This document shows, piece after piece, positions 26,712 to 35,426 of a stretch of DNA of 45,388 nt. This DNA is from Pseudoalteromonas sp. A601 (GTDB taxonomy: Bacteria > Pseudomonadota > Gammaproteobacteria > Enterobacterales > Alteromonadaceae). Both the position numbers and the translations under genes were made by a program. The notes under the pieces are model-generated. The model was not told the origin of the DNA. It saw only the letters and a list, made by a program, of their open reading frames with translations, and did no database searches. Position 1 is the stretch's first letter. Every line of letters starts with the position of its first letter. The stretch is taken from contig NZ_MXQF01000037.1 in the NCBI RefSeq assembly GCF_002165575.1, forward strand, positions 1 to 45,388, read 5' to 3'.

Positions 26712-26738
26712 AAACGGAGGGGGACTTTAATGTCCCCT
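26711..26738 (-). terminator. Possible cysZ terminator
   Basis: GGGGAC (26720-26725) and GTCCCC (26732-26737) form a 6-bp GC-rich stem with a 6-nt loop. On the minus strand a short TTTT follows after about five bases, so it is a weak terminator candidate for cysZ; there is no T-tract on the plus strand. Confidence 0.5.
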
Positions 26739-26751
26739 GTGAGTCATGCTA

Positions 26752-27477
26752 TTAGCGGTATTTAGGACGGTATTGGTCTACCCATAAACGTGTTGCCCCG
26801 CAAACAGCCACAGGCATCACAATTAAATTAACGATTGGAATTGCAGTAAGCAGCATAACAGCTAAACCAAAACCATATGATAAGCCCTGCTTTTGTTTTA
26901 AATCTTGTTTCATCTGTTTAAAACAAATTTTGTGGTTATCAAATGCATAGTCTTTATATTGCACCGCATACATCCAGCATGTAAACAACACCCATAGTAC
27001 TTGGCCGATCACAGGCAATACCCATAATAAAATAAAGAAACCAATCGCGCGGGGTAGGTAATAACACAGCTTGGTCCACTCGCGGCCTAACATGCGGGGG
27101 ACATCTTTGATTAAATCAGTGAAGCCGTCATCGTTAATTTTTTGACCCGTTAAATAAAGCTCTACTTTTTCACTGAGTAAGCCATTAAAGGGCGCGGCGA
27201 TAAAGTTAGTGATTACGCTAAACAGCATACTGTAACTAAATAGAATGACTAATATAGCAATAGGCCACATTAACCACTCAAGCCAGCTTAACCAGCTAGG
27301 CAGCATATTATTTAAATAAGTAAACCCTTCAGTTAGCCAGCCGTATAAAAAAAACAGTGAGCTACCAAATAGCGCAATATTGATTAATAAAGGAATAAAT
27401 ACAAAACGCTTGAGACCTTTTTGAGTGATCAACTTAAAACCGGAAAAAAAATACTCCATACCTTGAGTAAACTGCAC
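26752..27477 (-). CDS. cysZ: Sulfate transporter CysZ
   Basis: Inner-membrane EI24/CysZ-family protein of 241 aa with several hydrophobic segments and the motifs KRFVFIPLLINI, WMYAVQYKDYAFDNH and PIVNLIVMPVAVCGAT. CysZ allows sulfate entry for cysteine synthesis. It is convergent with the cysteine-cluster gene and divergent from the sulfotransferase gene. Confidence 0.93.
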   Translation of the reverse strand: MQFTQGMEYFFSGFKLITQKGLKRFVFIPLLINIALFGSSLFFLYGWLTEGFTYLNNMLPSWLSWLEWLMWPIAILVILFSYSMLFSVITNFIAAPFNGLLSEKVELYLTGQKINDDGFTDLIKDVPRMLGREWTKLCYYLPRAIGFFILLWVLPVIGQVLWVLFTCWMYAVQYKDYAFDNHKICFKQMKQDLKQKQGLSYGFGLAVMLLTAIPIVNLIVMPVAVCGATRLWVDQYRPKYR

Positions 27478-27720
27478 GTTAAATACCTCGGATCATTTTT
27501 ATCATTAAGCGCAGTATAAATTGCTCAGTTTTATTGAACAGCGTTTTTAAGTAACAAAGTGTTTTTTCTTTAGAAATTCAGGAGAAGAAGTGGGTTTTAA
27601 TGACCTGGAATTTTAAAAATACTTAAAATCGCTATATTGGGTTTAAATATGTGCAAATATTAGTGTTTAGTAGGTTTATCTCGAGGATCCCGATATACTA
27701 ATGGCCCATCATTTTGAGCA

Positions 27721-28347
27721 ATGAGCATGTCTAAAATCTTTATTATTGGTTTACCACGAACCGGTACAACCAGTATTAGCGTCGCTTTATTAGAGTTGGG
27801 TTTAAAAGTAGCGCATACCGCTTTTACTAAAAAAGCGTTTGAAGTGGCAGATGCAATATCAGATGCTCCTTGTTTTAGTGATTATATGCATTTAGATAAA
27901 TTATTCCCAAACTCAAAATTTGTGTATTTAAGCCGTGATTTAGAAAAGTGGCTTCCGTCAATCACCATGTTACTTGAAAAAATGGCACCGCATTTAGAGT
28001 TAACTAATGGGCATTTTAGCCCAGTCCTCAAGCGAAGCTTTCATATGACCTTTCCAGATATTCATCCGTTATGTACAGCAACCCTGACTCGCTATTTTCT
28101 TGGGCATCAACAAGAGGTATTCGAATATTTTAAAGACCGAGATGACTTTTTAACAATTGATGTTAGCGAGCCTGGAAGCCTTTTAACATTAAAACAATTT
28201 TTAGGTTTGCCCATACACGGGAAGGCTAACTTTTCGAAATTGAATGTTGGCCGTAATGTCGCCAACTGGCGTGAGTATAAACACCCAAATAAAGTGAATG
28301 CTAACTTAGCAGGTATAGAGCATCGAAAGTTTTTTGATTATGCCTGA
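27721..28347 (+). CDS. Sulfotransferase-family protein
   Basis: A 208-aa protein starting with a beta strand and the PAPS-binding 5'-phosphosulfate loop GLPRTGTTSIS (about residues 10-20); FVYLSRDLEKWLPS looks like the 3'-phosphate-binding region. This fits the Sulfotransfer_4-like families, which are short in bacteria. The acceptor is unknown. ATGs at 27721 and 27727 are both possible. It is transcribed alone, divergent from cysZ, with a TATACT -10-like element at 27694-27699. Confidence 0.75.
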   Translation: MSMSKIFIIGLPRTGTTSISVALLELGLKVAHTAFTKKAFEVADAISDAPCFSDYMHLDKLFPNSKFVYLSRDLEKWLPSITMLLEKMAPHLELTNGHFSPVLKRSFHMTFPDIHPLCTATLTRYFLGHQQEVFEYFKDRDDFLTIDVSEPGSLLTLKQFLGLPIHGKANFSKLNVGRNVANWREYKHPNKVNANLAGIEHRKFFDYA

Positions 28348-28412
28348 ACATTATACGACCATATTAAGGTAATATTTTTAGGTTATAAGTTTAAAGTAGT
28401 AAAAAACAGGCC

Positions 28413-28448
28413 GAACAAGGTTGTTCATTTGTTACAATTCGGTATAGT
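28413..28448 (+). promoter_or_regulatory. GNAT gene promoter with palindromic operator
   Basis: TTGTTC (28421-28426) and TATAGT (28443-28448) are spaced by 16 nt. The -35 is one arm of GAACAA-GG-TTGTTC (28413-28426), a perfect 6-bp inverted repeat that a dimeric regulator could bind. The promoter call is inferred. Confidence 0.4.
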
Positions 28449-28485
28449 TTGACAACAAATTTTTAATATAAAATTGAGATGTTCT

Positions 28486-28947
28486 ATGCAGTTAGTCGAT
28501 TTAAACCCCAATGACCAGGATGTGATTAATGTTTTTACCGATATCGACCGACTTATTTGCTCCTTGTACCCAGTTGCGACTGCGCAGTCTCTTACCTTAG
28601 ATGAATTAAGCTTAGATAATGTGTATGCAATAGGCTTAAAAAACGAGGATGGCATTGTTGCCTGCGGTGCTATTGTTATGCAATTTGACACTCCTCCTTA
28701 TGGCGAAATACGCCGCTTATATGTAAAACCTAGCTATCGTGGTAAAGGTTTGTCTCGTCGTATTATGCAAATTCTGTTGCACCATGCAGGGGAAGAGCAA
28801 ATTCCTTTAATTCGTTTGGAAACAGGCCCAAAACAAAAAAAATCAATTAGCTTATATGAAAACTTAGGGTTTAAATCTTGCGGACCATTTGGCAATTACA
28901 GTGAAAACCCTCAAAGTTTATTTATGGAACTTGGCCTAAATCAGTAG
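28486..28947 (+). CDS. GNAT-family N-acetyltransferase
   Basis: A 153-aa GNAT protein. The acetyl-CoA motif A appears as IRRLYVKPSYRGKGLSRRIM (R/Q-x-x-G-x-G/A pattern RGKGLS), and motif B as SISLYENLGFKSCGPFG. The substrate is unknown. ATG 28486 follows GAG at about 7 nt; a TTG at 28474 is in frame. It is a single gene between the sulfotransferase gene and speA. Confidence 0.88.
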   Translation: MQLVDLNPNDQDVINVFTDIDRLICSLYPVATAQSLTLDELSLDNVYAIGLKNEDGIVACGAIVMQFDTPPYGEIRRLYVKPSYRGKGLSRRIMQILLHHAGEEQIPLIRLETGPKQKKSISLYENLGFKSCGPFGNYSENPQSLFMELGLNQ

Positions 28948-28966
28948 ATTTTTTATGGTTTTATTA

Positions 28967-28992
28967 TGGTGCTTATACTTTATTAAGCACCA
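28967..28992. repeat. Inverted repeat after the GNAT gene
   Basis: TGGTGCTTA (28967-28975) and TAAGCACCA (28984-28992) are perfect 9-bp arms around TACTTTAT. It is 20 nt after the GNAT stop but lacks a clear T-tract on either strand, so a terminator is possible but weak. Confidence 0.5.
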
Positions 28993-29060
28993 AACACTCT
29001 CCTAATCCTCCCAGTGAATCCAAGATGTTAAATATCACTCGTTACGAGTAAAAATACTTG

Positions 29061-29119
29061 TTGGACACAATAGTCTTTTTTTCTTTTAATGCGCGCAATT
29101 CGCCGACAATGATGTCGGC
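29061..29119 (+). promoter_or_regulatory. speA promoter and 5' leader hairpin
   Basis: TTGGAC (29061-29066), 18 nt and TTTAAT (29085-29090) with a GC-rich GCGCGC after it form a plausible promoter. The expected transcript start is near 29097, and a perfect 7-bp hairpin GCCGACA-ATGA-TGTCGGC (29102-29119) lies at its 5' end, 25 nt before the speA ATG. Such 5' stem-loops can stabilise mRNA; that role is inferred. Confidence 0.5.
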
Positions 29120-29144
29120 ACCATTAAATAAGAGAGAAAGATAA

Positions 29145-31058
29145 ATGAAAGATACAACATCACTTGAACAAGCTCGCACGAGTTACAATGTTCGTCATTG
29201 GAGCCAAGGTTTTTTTGGTATTAATGATCAAGGTGATGTGTATGTTGCGCCGAGGGCAGATGCCCCAGAGCAAACCATTGCATTAATTGATATTGCCAAA
29301 CAACTTGAAGATAAAGGATTGAGTTTGCCTGCTTTGGTGCGTTTTCCGCAGATATTGCATCATCGCGTTCATAGCTTATGTGCAGCATTTAATACTGCAA
29401 TAGAAGGCTACGGTTACCCGAAAGATTACTTACTGGTTTACCCAATAAAAGTAAATCAACAGCGTGAAGTGGTTGAAGAGATAGTCGCAAGCCAAGCAAA
29501 TATTGAAAAGAAACAACTAGGCCTTGAAGCGGGTAGTAAGCCTGAGCTATTAACGGTACTAGCATTGGCAGAAAAAACCAGCGCTGTGATTGTATGTAAT
29601 GGCTACAAAGATAAAGAGTACGTGCGCCTTGCATTGATTGGCGAAAAGCTCGGTCACAAAGTGTATATCGTGCTAGAAAAGCTCTCAGAGCTGGACATGG
29701 TACTCAGCCAAGCTAAAGAGCTTAATGTAAAACCACGCATTGGTATTCGTGTGCGTCTAGCGTCGCAAGGTAAAGGCAAATGGCAAGCCAGTGGCGGCGA
29801 AAAATCAAAGTTTGGTTTATCGGCATCACAAGTATTGCATGTGGTAAATAAATTAAAAGAATCTGACCAACTTGATTTAGTGCAGTTAGTACATTTTCAC
29901 CTAGGCTCGCAAATGGCCAATATTCGTGATGTTCGTTTAGGCGTGAGTGAAGCGGCGCGTTTTTATTGTGAACTGCGAAAATTAGGCGCACAAATTGACT
30001 GCCTAGATGTTGGCGGTGGCTTGGCGGTTGATTATGACGGCACACGGAGCCAATCACATAACTCAATGAATTACAGCTTAGGTGAGTATGCCAATAATAT
30101 CGTGTATACCATTGGCGATATTTGTAAGCAGTATGAGCAGCCATTTCCGACAATTATCTCGGAGTCGGGGCGTGCACTCACCGCGCACCATGCGGTACTT
30201 ATTTCAAATGTAATTGGCACCGAAAGCTATGTGCCAGAGGACATTCAAGCACCGGATGATGACGCACCGTTATTACTGAAAAATATGTGGCAATCGTGGC
30301 TGCAATTACATGTGTTGACTGATGACCGTGCATTAATTGAGATTTATCACGATAGCCAAGGTGATTTAGCTGAGGCGCATAACCAATTTGCAATGGGGTT
30401 ATTAGATTTAACTCAGCGTGCGTGGGCTGAGCAAATTAACTTACGTGTATGTTATGAACTTAACAAGCATATGGATAATAAAAACCGTTTTCACCGGCCC
30501 ATTATTGATGAGCTTAATGCACGATTAGCAGATAAGTTTTTTGTTAATTTTTCATTGTTTCAGTCGCTACCTGATGCGTGGGGAATTGATCAAGTATTTC
30601 CGGTATTACCATTAAGTGGTTTGACTGAAGCACCGAAAAAGCGCGCGGTGTTGCTTGATATAACTTGTGATTCTGACGGCGCACTTGATCACTATGTTGA
30701 TGGTCAAGGCATTGAAAGCACGCTACCGGTGCCGGAGTTTAGTGCTGAAAAACCGTACTTAATGGGCTTCTTTTTGGTAGGGGCCTACCAAGAAATTTTA
30801 GGTGATATGCATAACTTATTTGGTGATACCCACAGTGCGATGATCACGATGAATGAGCAAGGCGATGCCCGTATTGTAGAAATTAACCAAGGTGACACTG
30901 TGGCAGACATGATGCGTTATGTTCACTTGGATGTTGAAGGCTTTCAGTCTTCTTATGCGCAGCTGGTGGCCGGTAAATTACCTGCAAGCGAGCAGCAAAG
31001 TGTGCTTGCTGAATTAAAAGCAGGTTTAGACGGTTATACTTATTTAGAAGAGCTTTAA
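29145..31058 (+). CDS. speA: Biosynthetic arginine decarboxylase
   Basis: PLP enzyme of the alanine-racemase-like fold III family that makes agmatine from arginine. It is 637 aa. The Schiff-base lysine is in VYPIKVNQQREVVE; HFHLGSQ, DVGGGLAVDYDG and SESGRALTAHHAV are typical SpeA motifs. The C-terminal cofactor/substrate region reads LVGAYQEILGDMHNLFGD. The ATG is preceded by AAGAGAGAAAG. It is followed 1 nt later by speB, so agmatine goes straight to agmatinase. Confidence 0.97.
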   Translation: MKDTTSLEQARTSYNVRHWSQGFFGINDQGDVYVAPRADAPEQTIALIDIAKQLEDKGLSLPALVRFPQILHHRVHSLCAAFNTAIEGYGYPKDYLLVYPIKVNQQREVVEEIVASQANIEKKQLGLEAGSKPELLTVLALAEKTSAVIVCNGYKDKEYVRLALIGEKLGHKVYIVLEKLSELDMVLSQAKELNVKPRIGIRVRLASQGKGKWQASGGEKSKFGLSASQVLHVVNKLKESDQLDLVQLVHFHLGSQMANIRDVRLGVSEAARFYCELRKLGAQIDCLDVGGGLAVDYDGTRSQSHNSMNYSLGEYANNIVYTIGDICKQYEQPFPTIISESGRALTAHHAVLISNVIGTESYVPEDIQAPDDDAPLLLKNMWQSWLQLHVLTDDRALIEIYHDSQGDLAEAHNQFAMGLLDLTQRAWAEQINLRVCYELNKHMDNKNRFHRPIIDELNARLADKFFVNFSLFQSLPDAWGIDQVFPVLPLSGLTEAPKKRAVLLDITCDSDGALDHYVDGQGIESTLPVPEFSAEKPYLMGFFLVGAYQEILGDMHNLFGDTHSAMITMNEQGDARIVEINQGDTVADMMRYVHLDVEGFQSSYAQLVAGKLPASEQQSVLAELKAGLDGYTYLEEL

Positions 31059-31059
31059 T

Positions 31060-31983
31060 ATGACGACCTTGTTTGATCATACCGATCACTCACTGTACTC
31101 CAATGGCATGACGTTTTTACGCCAGCCCATGGTGCAAAATATCACCGACATTAATGCAGATCTGGTGGTGCTTGGTTTACCGTTTGACTTGGCGACGTCG
31201 GGTCGCCCTGGTGCACGTTTAGGGCCTGATGCAATTCGTCGTGCATCGGTGCATTTAGCGTGGGAAGAAACAAAATACCCGTGGACGTTTCCTTTGTTTG
31301 AGCGTTTAAAATTAGTCGATGCTGGGGATTTTACCTACCCAGTTGGCGACCCTGAGTATTTTACCGCCCAGCTTGAATTAGCCGCGGAGCAAATTTTACG
31401 TCAGGGTAAAACATTGCTTGGCCTTGGGGGGGATCACTTTGTTACTTTGCCTTTACTTCGCGCCCACGCTAAACGCTTTGGCAAAATGGCTTTAGTGCAT
31501 TTTGATGCGCATACAGATACTTATAGTAATGGCTCGCATTATGATCACGGTACTATGTTTTATCATGCCCCAATGGAGGGGCTGATAGAGGTAGAGCACA
31601 GTATTCAAATTGGTATTCGTACTGATTTTGATCAAAGCAAGCATGAATTTGCTGTCATTGATGCGATGGCTGCGAATGACTTATCGGCGCAAACCATTGC
31701 TGAGCAAATTTTAGCGCGGGTGGGGGAATTACCTGTGTATGTTACCTTTGATATTGATTGTTTAGATCCCGCATTTGCACCAGGAACTGGCACACCTGTT
31801 TGTGGCGGGCTAAGCAGTGATAAAGTGCTGAAAATATTACGCGCACTCAAAGGCATAAATATGGTGGGAATGGATGTTGTAGAAGTGTCGCCGTCGTACG
31901 ATCAAAGTGAACTCACCGCCATTGCAGCAGCGACCATTGCTAATGAATTACTGCATTTATGGACGTTAAAACATAAGTACTGA
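31060..31983 (+). CDS. speB: Agmatinase
   Basis: Hydrolyses agmatine to putrescine and urea. It is 307 aa of the arginase family. The manganese ligands are in GGDHFVTLPLL, VHFDAHTDTY and TFDIDCLDPAFAPGTGTP. The start is 1 nt after the speA stop. A bidirectional terminator lies 14 nt downstream. Confidence 0.97.
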   Translation: MTTLFDHTDHSLYSNGMTFLRQPMVQNITDINADLVVLGLPFDLATSGRPGARLGPDAIRRASVHLAWEETKYPWTFPLFERLKLVDAGDFTYPVGDPEYFTAQLELAAEQILRQGKTLLGLGGDHFVTLPLLRAHAKRFGKMALVHFDAHTDTYSNGSHYDHGTMFYHAPMEGLIEVEHSIQIGIRTDFDQSKHEFAVIDAMAANDLSAQTIAEQILARVGELPVYVTFDIDCLDPAFAPGTGTPVCGGLSSDKVLKILRALKGINMVGMDVVEVSPSYDQSELTAIAAATIANELLHLWTLKHKY

Positions 31984-31997
31984 TTGAGCACTTTAAT

Positions 31998-32021
31998 AAA
32001 AGCGCCATGTAGGCGCTTTTT
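31998..32021. terminator. Bidirectional terminator between speB and the minus-strand operon
   Basis: AAAAGCGCC (31998-32006) and GGCGCTTTT (32012-32020) form a perfect 9-bp stem with a 5-nt loop. A/T flanks on both sides provide T-runs for speB (plus) and for the convergent small membrane gene (minus). Confidence 0.9.
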
Positions 32022-32028
32022 ACATAAT

Positions 32029-32322
32029 TTACTTGAACTTCATATTATGTTTTTTTGCATAAGCCAAACATACAGGAACTTCGATGAGGACATAGGTTAA
32101 AAACGTGAACCAAAACCAATTAACCTTAAAGATTAACCAGCTAAACTCAATGCCAGAATCATAATAAAGACTCCCCGCAACGATTAATGTAATGGTTGTC
32201 GCGAACAAGTCTTGGCTTGATACTTTTACAAAGTCATTGCCAGCAAAGCGCGGGTAAATAACCCCATAACCTAGTGCGATTACGGTAATAACCAAGGTGA
32301 TTAATGTTAACTCAGGTGTCAT
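32029..32322 (-). CDS. Small membrane protein of the DUF898-M48 operon
   Basis: A 97-aa hydrophobic protein with about three membrane segments (roughly 6-23, 40-55 and 65-87) and a basic C-terminus (AYAKKHNMKFK). I do not recognise a family. Its ATG overlaps the M48 peptidase TGA as ATGA, so its synthesis is tied to that gene. Confidence 0.75.
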   Translation of the reverse strand: MTPELTLITLVITVIALGYGVIYPRFAGNDFVKVSSQDLFATTITLIVAGSLYYDSGIEFSWLIFKVNWFWFTFLTYVLIEVPVCLAYAKKHNMKFK

Positions 32323-33356
32323 TGTGGTGTGTACTGCCTCGCAAAATCAATGCGTTCTTGAGAACTAGGATGTGTAGATAAATATTTAAGCCAAGACTTA
32401 TCAAGTTGTGTTTGCTCATCTAATTTTTTTTGCAGTGCCTGTATGGCATCGGCAAAATCATGGTTAGAGTAACCTAAAGTAATTAGTTTCTCGATAGCGT
32501 ATTTATCGGCCTCTCGTTCCATATCTCGTGAAAATGCTTGCTGCAAAAAAGAAGAGCTGGACCCAAGTACGACTTCAGTGATCCCTTCTAAGTCACCAAA
32601 AATAATCGCTAACACTATGGTGCTGGCAGTTGCTTGCGCCGCTAATCGAATGCCATGGTGGTACTCAACATGGCCTATTTCATGAAGTAAAATTGCCCGC
32701 AATGCATCCGGTTTATCTTTGAGAAAAATGACTAACTCATCGGTAACAATCACTCGGCCATGGGGTAACGCGAACGCATTAGCAGAAAAATAATCTGATT
32801 GGTAAAAAGATAATCTATACCTAGCACTATCTAAATGTAGTTTATCGAGCATTTGCAGCCATGTCAGTTGTATATCATTTTGAGTTTCATCAGGTAATTG
32901 AGTCGGTGCTAATGCTACTTTTTCAATCACGTTGAGGGTTTGCTCGCCCATTGCCTCTATGGTAGCTGGAGAAGCTAAACCAACACTGTACACAGCGATA
33001 GCGGGGATCCCGCGATATAAAATAAACCATAGTAATAAAGGTATTAAAATGATTGAGGCAACTATGAGTGGCTTAGATTTTTCGAGGCGTTCACTCATAC
33101 CCGTTTTTTTATGCGTAAATGCCCAGCGATGGTTAATATCGTCAGGAACAAAGCGGCCGCCTTCAGCAAAGCTTAATTCTGAAGCAACACCACGAAGCGG
33201 GCTATCTATTTGGCAGTCAGTAATAAATGTAGATAAAAGCGCATTTTGCTGCGTATCAATAAGCTGTATTTGGCTCTTATTGATTGTTGCAAAGCAGTGT
33301 TGGTGTTGGCTGCTATTAGGGTAGTAATAGCAGCCTTTAATATGATGTTTACTCAT
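32319..33356 (-). CDS. M48-family membrane zinc metallopeptidase
   Basis: A 345-aa protein. Residues 1-95 or so are soluble, one clear membrane segment follows (VASIILIPLLLWFILY), and the catalytic domain has the zinc motif LLHEIGHVEYHH (HExxH) with the third ligand in the READKYAIE helix. This is the HtpX/Oma1-like M48 group. The ATG at 33356 overlaps the DUF898 stop as TGATG. The target is unknown; envelope quality control is a guess from the family. Confidence 0.9.
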   Translation of the reverse strand: MSKHHIKGCYYYPNSSQHQHCFATINKSQIQLIDTQQNALLSTFITDCQIDSPLRGVASELSFAEGGRFVPDDINHRWAFTHKKTGMSERLEKSKPLIVASIILIPLLLWFILYRGIPAIAVYSVGLASPATIEAMGEQTLNVIEKVALAPTQLPDETQNDIQLTWLQMLDKLHLDSARYRLSFYQSDYFSANAFALPHGRVIVTDELVIFLKDKPDALRAILLHEIGHVEYHHGIRLAAQATASTIVLAIIFGDLEGITEVVLGSSSSFLQQAFSRDMEREADKYAIEKLITLGYSNHDFADAIQALQKKLDEQTQLDKSWLKYLSTHPSSQERIDFARQYTPQ

Positions 33357-34453
33357 CAAGTAAGCGATATATCAATATCAAACACATTTGCCGCTTCTTC
33401 AGCAAACGATGATTGTTGCTCTTCTGCGGTATCAATAATATCAAGTGCGCCTGCGTAAATCGTTACTTCAGTGGCCGCAGCAAGTAATCGTGCTCTGCGT
33501 ATTTTTGCCCAAGGATAAGCTAGCCCTAAGGTAAAAATAATAGCCAGTGCATTGGTAAACAACACTAGTGCGTAATCAGCTGGTTTTAAGTCAGATTTAA
33601 AGCTAGCAACGTCTTCAAATTCACTGCTATTAAAAATATGGTTACGAATTATCGACACATACACGCCGCGTAAAATTGTTAGAAAAGCCACATAAAGTGC
33701 CACAATCATCAGAGGGAAGATTAATGTAGAGATATTAAAATTATCAACATCAAAGCTGGTTAAACTCATAGCTGCACCGACTGAACCTGCAAAAATGCCA
33801 AATATAACTAAGCCGCCAATCGCAACACCAATGGTGATTAATGCCGCCATGTAATAGGTGGCGCCTTCAAGGTTGACATTAATCGGTTTATTACCGTAAC
33901 TGATGTTTTCATGTAAATATTGGTCAATACGTTTGAGTGCATAAGGCAGTAATAAGTATAACGTGAATACACTTGCTATAGGTAGTAGAACAAAATTAAT
34001 TAATGCATCACCGTAATTTCCTGAAAACGCAAAGCGTACATTACGATGACGGGTCATACGCATATTAAAGCGCAGTCCTTGATTGATGATCCATGGCATT
34101 GAAAATAAAAAGCCAAGGGCGAATAACAGACCAATAACAGGTAAAAATTGTACAACTAGGCTATAAATAATAAATACAACGATTGCTAAAATACGACCTT
34201 TTAAAATTTGCATGGGCGTTGCTAAGTAATCAAAGCTGTGGCCGTCTATTTTCGTATTGCTATAAAAATAACGATAAGTACGTACTTTAGCCCAAGCAGA
34301 ATAAATACCAAGGGTTAGAATACTGAGTAAAATATTTACCGACCAAATACCAAAAAACTCGCTGGCTTGGCCACCAAATTGTACTCGCCCTTGAAATATA
34401 ATTCGGTTTGATTCGTTTGCGGTTGATTCGTTTTGAACAGTGGTGGGTTCCAT
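33356..34453 (-). CDS. DUF898 (YjgN-like) inner membrane protein
   Basis: A 365-aa multi-pass protein. RVQFGGQASEFFGIWSVNILLSILTLGIYSAWAKVRTYRYFYSNT is reduced here to its key DUF898 features: FFGIW near residue 35, LGIYSAWAKVR near 50, and a repeated LGLAYPWAKIR near 325. About eight hydrophobic segments are visible. Function is unknown. It is the first gene of a three-gene coupled operon, with AAGGAATTGG before the ATG. Confidence 0.87.
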   Translation of the reverse strand: MEPTTVQNESTANESNRIIFQGRVQFGGQASEFFGIWSVNILLSILTLGIYSAWAKVRTYRYFYSNTKIDGHSFDYLATPMQILKGRILAIVVFIIYSLVVQFLPVIGLLFALGFLFSMPWIINQGLRFNMRMTRHRNVRFAFSGNYGDALINFVLLPIASVFTLYLLLPYALKRIDQYLHENISYGNKPINVNLEGATYYMAALITIGVAIGGLVIFGIFAGSVGAAMSLTSFDVDNFNISTLIFPLMIVALYVAFLTILRGVYVSIIRNHIFNSSEFEDVASFKSDLKPADYALVLFTNALAIIFTLGLAYPWAKIRRARLLAAATEVTIYAGALDIIDTAEEQQSSFAEEAANVFDIDISLT

Positions 34454-34627
34454 TATTATTCCAATTCCTTATGTTAGGTCCAAAAACTTACTAAAAAATT
34501 ACGTTTTAATCAATCACAATTAACAGTACTCATTGATTATCTTTAGTTTATAGCGAAGTATGAGTTATCAGTTTTAGAATTATTGGTTAGATCTGCTATA
34601 CTCACGGCGTCATTTTATGAGGCTGTT

Positions 34628-35359
34628 ATGATTTCAAAAAACCAACTCAAGTTAATTCGTGCATTAGGTCAAAAAAAGTACCGAAAGCAGTATAATCAAT
34701 ACCTTGTACAGGGTGAGAAAAATGTACTTGAGTTATTAGCAAGTGATTTAGCGGTTGTAGATGTATTTGCCACACCTGCATTTATTAGTCAGTATCAGAC
34801 TCAGTTTAATAAAATCACTCTGATTGAGGCTGATGAAGAGAGCTTAACAAAAGCCAGTACTTTAGTTTCCAACAATGCGGCAATTGCAGTTGTAGCAATG
34901 CCAACAGTAGAACTACCCAACACAGAAGGGTTAATTTTAGCCCTCGATGGGGTTTCAGATCCCGGAAATTTAGGCACCATTATTCGTGTTGCCGATTGGT
35001 ATGGTATAAAGCACATAGTGACAAGTATTGATAGTGCAGACCCATACAATCCAAAAACAATCAGTGCCACAATGGGGTCATTCGTGCGCGTTGCAGTTAG
35101 CCAAGTTGAGTTACCTGCTTATTTATCTGCATTAAACTTACCAATCTATGGTGCATTTTTAGAAGGTGAGAATTTACACAAAGCAGAATTATCGCAATCA
35201 GGTGTGTTACTTATGGGTAGTGAGTCACACGGCATTCGCAGTGAATGCGCAGCGTTAGTAAGCAATAAAATTACGATTCCGGCATTTGGTGCTGCGGAGT
35301 CATTAAATGTTGCTATGGCTACAGGTATTATTTTAGATAACTTTAAACGCCAAGCTTAA
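34628..35359 (+). CDS. TrmH/SpoU-family RNA methyltransferase
   Basis: A 243-aa SPOUT methyltransferase. The N-terminal part (ISKNQLKLIRALGQKKYRKQ) is the substrate-binding region of rRNA 2'-O-methyltransferases. The three SpoU motifs are LDGVSDPGNLGTIIRVADWYG, LLMGSESHGI and ESLNVAMATGIILDNF. The RNA target cannot be told from sequence. ATG 34628 follows GAGG at 6 nt; the frame opens further upstream at 34583 without a ribosome binding site. Confidence 0.88.
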   Translation: MISKNQLKLIRALGQKKYRKQYNQYLVQGEKNVLELLASDLAVVDVFATPAFISQYQTQFNKITLIEADEESLTKASTLVSNNAAIAVVAMPTVELPNTEGLILALDGVSDPGNLGTIIRVADWYGIKHIVTSIDSADPYNPKTISATMGSFVRVAVSQVELPAYLSALNLPIYGAFLEGENLHKAELSQSGVLLMGSESHGIRSECAALVSNKITIPAFGAAESLNVAMATGIILDNFKRQA

Positions 35360-35426
35360 CCTTTTGTCTCAAAATAGGTTAGATTAGTACTTAGTAAATA
35401 ATAATAACAATCGGTAAACCAAATAG

